Part shown: piece by piece, positions 18,961-23,645 of the stretch
How the letters are laid out: each line of letters opens with the position of its first letter
Numbering within the stretch: position 1 is the first letter of the stretch
Origin: Ascoidea tarda (nom. inval.)
Lineage: Eukaryota; Ascomycota; Saccharomycetes; Ascoideales; Ascoideaceae
DNA length: 23,645 nt
Assembly: GCA_030560485.1 (NCBI GenBank)
Contig: JAKTTS010000230.1
Coordinates: 1-23,645, forward strand
Reading direction: 5' to 3'
The notes under the pieces: generated by a model
Databases searched by the model: none
What the model was told of the DNA's origin: nothing
What the model saw: the letters and a program-made list of their open reading frames with translations, nothing else
Made by a program: the position numbers and the translations under genes

Positions 18961-19940
18961 TTTCAATCTGTAGATGGGATAGCGATATTTTCTAGGCTTA
19001 ACAGTTGAAAGTTGGTACCATCAACATGTCTGCTCAAAATATTTCCAACATTTTTTGGCCGAACGAGGTAGCATAAATTGATTCATTAGAAGTTTGTAAA
19101 CTTTTTGGAGGAAAAATGAAAAATGCCATAAATGTTTCAGATGTAACATATGAATTAGGAAGAGAAAAAAGAAATATGATACAGCGATTTGCACCTTGGC
19201 TATTCATCAGCAGCATTATCACTTAATCTAAAGATTATTTAGACCAAGATAGTCCTCAATATCATCATTTTCAGCTTGTTCCAAGAATCTAAAGTCAGTG
19301 TGGATACATTTCTAGTTTGCAAAAATTTCAGAGGTCGAGAAGGATTATTATAAAGATATATTATCACACCATAGTAAAACACGTAAACGATGATTTCTAG
19401 GACGATCCAAACGGCTGCCTTTAAAAAATGAATCATATAAAGTACCTCATCTAACTTTATTTGCCATGAGAATCAATGTGTCAAAAAGGAGGATTAACTC
19501 ATCAAGGATTCATTACTAGTTTGAATGATTATCACTCTGAAGGAAATTTGATTGAGCATGATTTTCATATGTTCAAGTAGTGAAGTTTGAAGATAATTTT
19601 ATTTGTATTTTGCAGTTCATGAATTTTTTCACTGATTTCACAAAACCAAATCGTGTTACTTTTTTTAGGATTTCTGGTATTCAAAGGAAGATATACTGTT
19701 AGTTATCTCTAATCTTGAATGGTGATGCCCTCGTTAACAACCTTTAACAAAGAGCGGGCCTTTCTTTTGCCGTCTTATAATTAGCCTCATATTCACACCA
19801 ATTGGAACCGTCCAGAACAGTTGAGGTGCGAAAGGTGAAATGGGTATAACAGTCGTTACTAAAGTTCAAGTTCTTCAACAAAATATTCTTAAGGTTGTCA
19901 AACGAACTCCGGTAAAATTCTTTCACGGGATAGAAGCTTT
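18961..19940 (-). pseudogene. Degraded minus-strand coding remains, patchy
   Basis: The best part is a 60-codon open stretch at 19744-19926 (KEFYRSSFDNLKNILLKNLN, then RTSTVLDGSNWCEYEANYKT). It is followed in the same phase by LLTRASPFKIRDN and IPEILKKVTRFGFVKSVKKF down to about 19620. Weaker patches near 19490-19220 include ILDELILLFDTLILMANKV and FLEQAENDDIEDYLG. No family recognised. Confidence 0.35.
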
Positions 19941-20051
19941 GATTTAAAATCTACAATCGAACTCTAGAAGTTGACACACCAAATAAATTTCAACTAATTT
20001 TCAATACGGAAATAGATCATTGGAAACTCACTTATGCTATTGGTGGGCAAT

Positions 20052-20070
20052 GTTGATTGATGTTGATCAA
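20052..20070 (+). repeat. 19-nt inverted repeat, left arm
   Basis: GTTGATTGATGTTGATCAA, the exact reverse complement of 21688-21706, 1.6 kb away. The arms do not extend further. Confidence 0.6.
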
Positions 20071-20419
20071 TCCACATATTAGCATCATAGGGGCATAATC
20101 GACTTTAATTTCTTGATCACAGACACCAACATAGGAGGAGTACAATGCTTTCAACCACTTTTTAAAATCCAGGGTATTTTTCAACCACTAGTGTCAATCA
20201 AATTTCTCTCTTAATCTGGTAAGGTGATTTTAGCCCTTCAGCTTTGCCATGGAAAGAATTTGTGAGAACAAATATGCTTGTCTGTTTTTCACACCTTAAA
20301 CTAATTACGACAGCAATCCATTTCAGCCATTTAGAGCTTCGCAATATTCAGTACATCGTCATAAAGTTTTCAGTGATATATTTCTTTTTTTAATCAATCA
20401 CATTTCCATCATCATGGCA

Positions 20420-20775
20420 ATTTCGAATAGCAGAGTTGAGGGTAACGATGCAAAAAACCATCGATTTATATTAATTTGTTTAAAGTTCTTAAACTTAACA
20501 TCCCCACTTGGGTTTTTGCCTCAGTTTGCAAATTGCCTAGTATAATAACTCCTTTTTCGAAACAAGATCGTTTTTGATTGCTTTAATCTAAAATTTCGGT
20601 TTTCAATTTTTGACCAAATGATATCTATTGCGTGAACGGTAATTAAATTTGACTCAATTTCAATCAATTTTCTATTCTTTGAGATTTGCTTAATATTTGG
20701 GCGGGCATGATTTCTATCAAAGTGGGGCAAAAGTGTTGCAGACATCGTTATTCCGCTCAATTCTTGCTATCAATT
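20420..20775 (-). pseudogene. Degraded minus-strand coding remains
   Basis: An open stretch of 79 codons (20521-20760) is basic and charged: HFDRNHARPNIKQISKNRKL, LITVHAIDIIWSKIENRNFR, KQSKTILFRKRSYYTRQFAN. The same phase continues to about 20420 with GKNPSGDVKFKNFKQI. The content looks like a real protein. No family recognised, and no initiation context stands out. Confidence 0.4.
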
Positions 20776-21459
20776 AGTATTATCAGTATTTTCATCAATT
20801 TTCATCACTGTTGAATGACTTGAAATATAACTGAAATTATTTATGCGAATGCTAAACGTACTATGGACTTAGACGAATTATTTTATTAGAATGGACTGTC
20901 ACTCCAGATAGACGACCAAGGGCAATAACAAGAACTACTAGTAGAACTTAATCATTTTCATAGTCAACTGATTTGACCGAGATATTTTTATGAATGGCAT
21001 ATGGCGAACAAGTAACAAGGATTGTATCATGCTCATTTCTCAACAGAAAAGCTTTTTTCAAGTTGAATTGGATTTTAAGAGATACGTGAAATATTTCGAT
21101 TGATTTCTTTTAACTAGGATTGAAAATAATTTGGAAGTTCTAAAAGTTAAATGAACTGAAAAATGTAAGCCATTTAAGAGTCATTTTTTTCAAGTCCGAA
21201 AACAGTTCAATTCATTATTTAATGCATAATCATTGGGTAAGGTCATTGAGGAAGAGAAAGGCAACGTAAAATAATTCTTAGCAATGGTCGATTTAAAAAG
21301 TAGTTGGTTTTGTAATTTGACTGTTAGTCCACATGAATAACAATCTTCTCTATTCATGGGTGAATACTCAGAGCCGGTTTTTTGGTGTGTGAAGGGTTTT
21401 TAGACCAAATGTATTAAATATGACTCACTAAAATTTTCAATCAATTCTAACAACAAATC
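20776..21459. other. Sequence with no recognisable gene
   Basis: No long or protein-like stretch was noticed on either strand. It may be an eroded part of the surrounding minus-strand relics. Confidence 0.35.
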
Positions 21460-22100
21460 TCAACTTGATGAACAAATGAAATAAGCAAGGTAGAGTGAAA
21501 TATCAACCTTAGCAGAAACAACCTCAGAATTAGGGAGTACTCTGAAGTGATTTGATGAGTTCCTATTGCTTCTGATCATAAATTCAAGATAACGAAAAAA
21601 GATAGCATGGACGGATTTAGTAGCATTCAGAAAATAAGCATTGTTTGTCATCGTATTTTGTTAATTGATTTTGCAGTAATCATATTTTTGATCAACATCA
21701 ATCAACTAATCTTTTGAAATCTAGGCAACACTATTCATAAAATAGTTCAGAGTGAAAAATCGGGCGATCTGTGAAACATCACCACCTTCATGTCCAAAGC
21801 ATCTGTAATTGCAGTGCCAATAATCGGGATTCACTAAAATGAAACTAAATGCTGAGAGAACGGATTTTCGAGGAAGATTATTTAGGTAATGTCAACTAAA
21901 TTAAATTGCTCTTCAGAACATTCAAGAATTCGATTCAAAGTTTCTATGGGCACACAAGTAGAAGCGCTTATAACTTTCTTTCTGGAAAAGCGGGCAAACT
22001 TAATTGGTATAGAATACAATTTTTTTAAATGAATATCGGGCGAGAAAAAATGAGATATTTTAAATTCTTCAAAGATCGACATTTTTTTACTAGGAAACAA
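21460..22100 (-). pseudogene. Degraded minus-strand coding remains, best preserved part of the right arm
   Basis: Two open stretches (72 codons at 21882-22100, 63 codons at 21460-21651) flank a third that shares their character but lies in another phase (about 21880-21720). Visible text includes FEEFKISHFFSPDIHLKKLY, CVPIETLNRILECSEEQFNL, LPRKSVLSAFSFILVNPDYW, HCNYRCFGHEGGDVSQIARF and VLPNSEVVSAKVDISLYLAY. The successive blocks read like consecutive parts of one protein with at least one phase change and a few stops. I could not place it in a family. Confidence 0.45.
21688..21706 (-). repeat. 19-nt inverted repeat, right arm
   Basis: TTGATCAACATCAATCAAC, the exact reverse complement of 20052-20070. 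Confidence 0.6.
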
Positions 22101-22880
22101 GAATCAGGCAAATAAATTAGTAATTATCAACAAATTAACGGTTGCACGTAGAGTCAACTCTCACTGATAGAAAGTAATTACTATTAAAAAAATAATTGAG
22201 TTTGTGCAACATCAAAAATAGATATATGAAAAAGAGATGTACGAACAAAATATATAACAATGGACTAGTATCAAAAAATAATAGGATCGGTAAATGACAA
22301 GTTGTAACAAAATGGAATCAACACTGTCATTTGAAAGTCTGATTAAAGGTTTCATTTTTGATATTGATGAAACTCACAAATTGAGCATAGTTTTTAAAAC
22401 ACCCAAAAGATATGAGTTATTTTCAATAAATTGAACCTACCCAACGTCTAATTTGGCCGCTCTTATTTTGACAATTAGCAAAAGCAACTCAACTTGGTTA
22501 ACTTCATTAGGGATTAGAGTTTTTGCATCGAATTTTCTTTCACATTTATTGTTGGTGATGCTGGTTAAGATCTTTGAAGTTAAGATTTTTGTGGTTTAGA
22601 CGTTTAAAGAATTTGCTGATTTTATAATCAATTTTCTAATTCGGCTTTTTCTTTAGCAAAGTTAGAAATTTTGCTTTAATATATTGAGATTCATTTTGAA
22701 TATAATTGAGTTCGTACTCTGTGAAGGGAAAAATATTTGTCCAGAAAGTGTCAATGGTACAGATGTGGCAATGGTAAAGATGTGGCAATAAATCTAGAGT
22801 TTCTTCCTTTAACTTCAATAGCAAACAATAAATATTTTAAAGCTGAAGCAGTTTGATTGTTGGTATCAGAATATGCAACA
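22101..22880 (-). pseudogene. Possible degraded minus-strand coding remains
   Basis: One phase from about 22880 contains QTASALKYLLFAIEVKGRNS, SKISNFAKEKAELEN and, nearer 22320, QMTVLIPFCYNLSFTDPIIF, with many stops between. A separate 62-codon open frame (22636-22824) overlaps in another phase. The signal is weak. It could be the start of the large relic read leftward from here. Confidence 0.28.
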
Positions 22881-23645
22881 AATAAAATTAACTATCCACA
22901 GAACCACCGAACCGATATTCACCTGAAACATTATTTGATTTTGTAGCCGGAACTAAATCTAATGTCACGCTAAAAAATAAACAATTTATTGTGTTACTTT
23001 CCAGCTAATAAAACGGATTTTAACGTTCAAACTTTCCAACAAGCGATCAATTTTATAGTTTGTAAAATTTTAAGTACAATTACTCTTGTTACTGTTTTCT
23101 GTAAATGATTTACTAATGGTTAATTCAAATCAACCAGAATCACATCAATTTTGTTTGACAAATTTAATACCGGATGTTTTATGATCTTCCGTCATACATT
23201 ATGTTGCATTAAATGTTTTTAGGAGTCATCCCATCAGCCCCTCAAACAACAATAAAAATATCCAGAATAAAGTTATTTTCAAATAGTTAAATTGAATCAC
23301 TATCTTAAGCAATCTTCATAAGGATATGGACATATAAATTTTTTATAAAATATGACTTTAATGATTTTATCGCATTTTGGATAAAATATATCTGCAACTG
23401 CATCAGAAACAGACCTAATTAATTAAATAACTTCAATGAATACTGGTTTAGTAATTATATTTTTTTCTGACGCATTCAAAAAAAGTAGATTATCCAAACA
23501 GCATTAGAAAATGGCTTTAATAGCCTGAAAAAATTTTAAGTTAATAAGATTCGATCATCTGAAGCACCCGTAACCACCTTTCAAACATGAGATTAATCTG
23601 CAATTCTTGTACTTACTTCTGAAGTATAAACAAAAATAGATTTAT
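22881..23645. other. AT-rich right end, one weak minus-strand protein-like patch
   Basis: Mostly featureless. At about 23430-23300 on the minus strand a short open stretch reads VSDAVADIFYPKCDKIIKVI and KKFICPYPYEDCLR, with Cys/Pro use unlike noise. No family recognised, and the window ends without any gene boundary. Confidence 0.3.

Noticed and set aside
13692-22880. Stop-codon reassignment as the reason frames continue through stops
   Set aside because: All three stop codons occur inside the frames, and MATalpha1 and MATalpha2 end normally at TAA and TGA with family-like C-termini.
13692-23645. SLA2, PAP1, PIK1 or OBP as MAT neighbours
   Set aside because: I compared remembered motifs of these common MAT-flanking genes with the relics and found no convincing match.

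Overview
The window is an AT-rich (roughly 30% GC by eye), intron-bearing eukaryotic stretch. It holds one clear, intact gene pair: the MAT-alpha mating-type genes of a budding yeast (Saccharomycotina). MATalpha1 (alpha-box activator, minus strand, 10486-11124) and MATalpha2 (homeodomain repressor, plus strand, 11978-13232, six exons) are transcribed away from each other across an 853-bp shared promoter region, as in the classical yeast MAT-alpha locus. MATalpha2 is recognised from three separate parts: an alpha2/TALE-like homeodomain ending in WFSNRRRK, a segment before it resembling the Mcm1-binding linker, and a short C-terminal tail resembling the a1-binding helix.

Everything else looks like degraded DNA. 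On the left (about 1.1-4.7 kb, minus strand) is an old, badly broken Ty1/copia retrotransposon, with RNase H, reverse transcriptase, integrase and possibly Gag in the expected order; its LTRs are no longer recognisable. From 5.28 to about 8.6 kb (plus strand) lie protein-like remains of one or more genes I cannot name. A 160-170 bp dispersed repeat has three diverged copies: one left of the copia fossil and two in near-tandem just before the MAT genes.

To the right of MATalpha2, three copies of a short TCGTGTCGTT-containing motif bracket a purine-rich, lysine/glutamate-rich coding relic (13.7-15.2 kb, plus strand). From 15.8 kb to near the right end, the minus strand repeatedly shows stretches with fewer stops than expected and protein-like content, consistent with one large or several decayed genes. 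None could be assigned to a family.

The most interesting point is the contrast. Two mating-type genes, including five introns with good splice signals and a 15-nt exon, are intact inside more than 20 kb of decayed genes and transposon remains. That suggests MAT-alpha sits in low-recombination or heterochromatic DNA (near a centromere or telomere), either as the active locus or as a silent donor cassette for switching. The sequence cannot decide between these. No rRNA, tRNA, CRISPR array, telomere repeat or intact transposon was seen.
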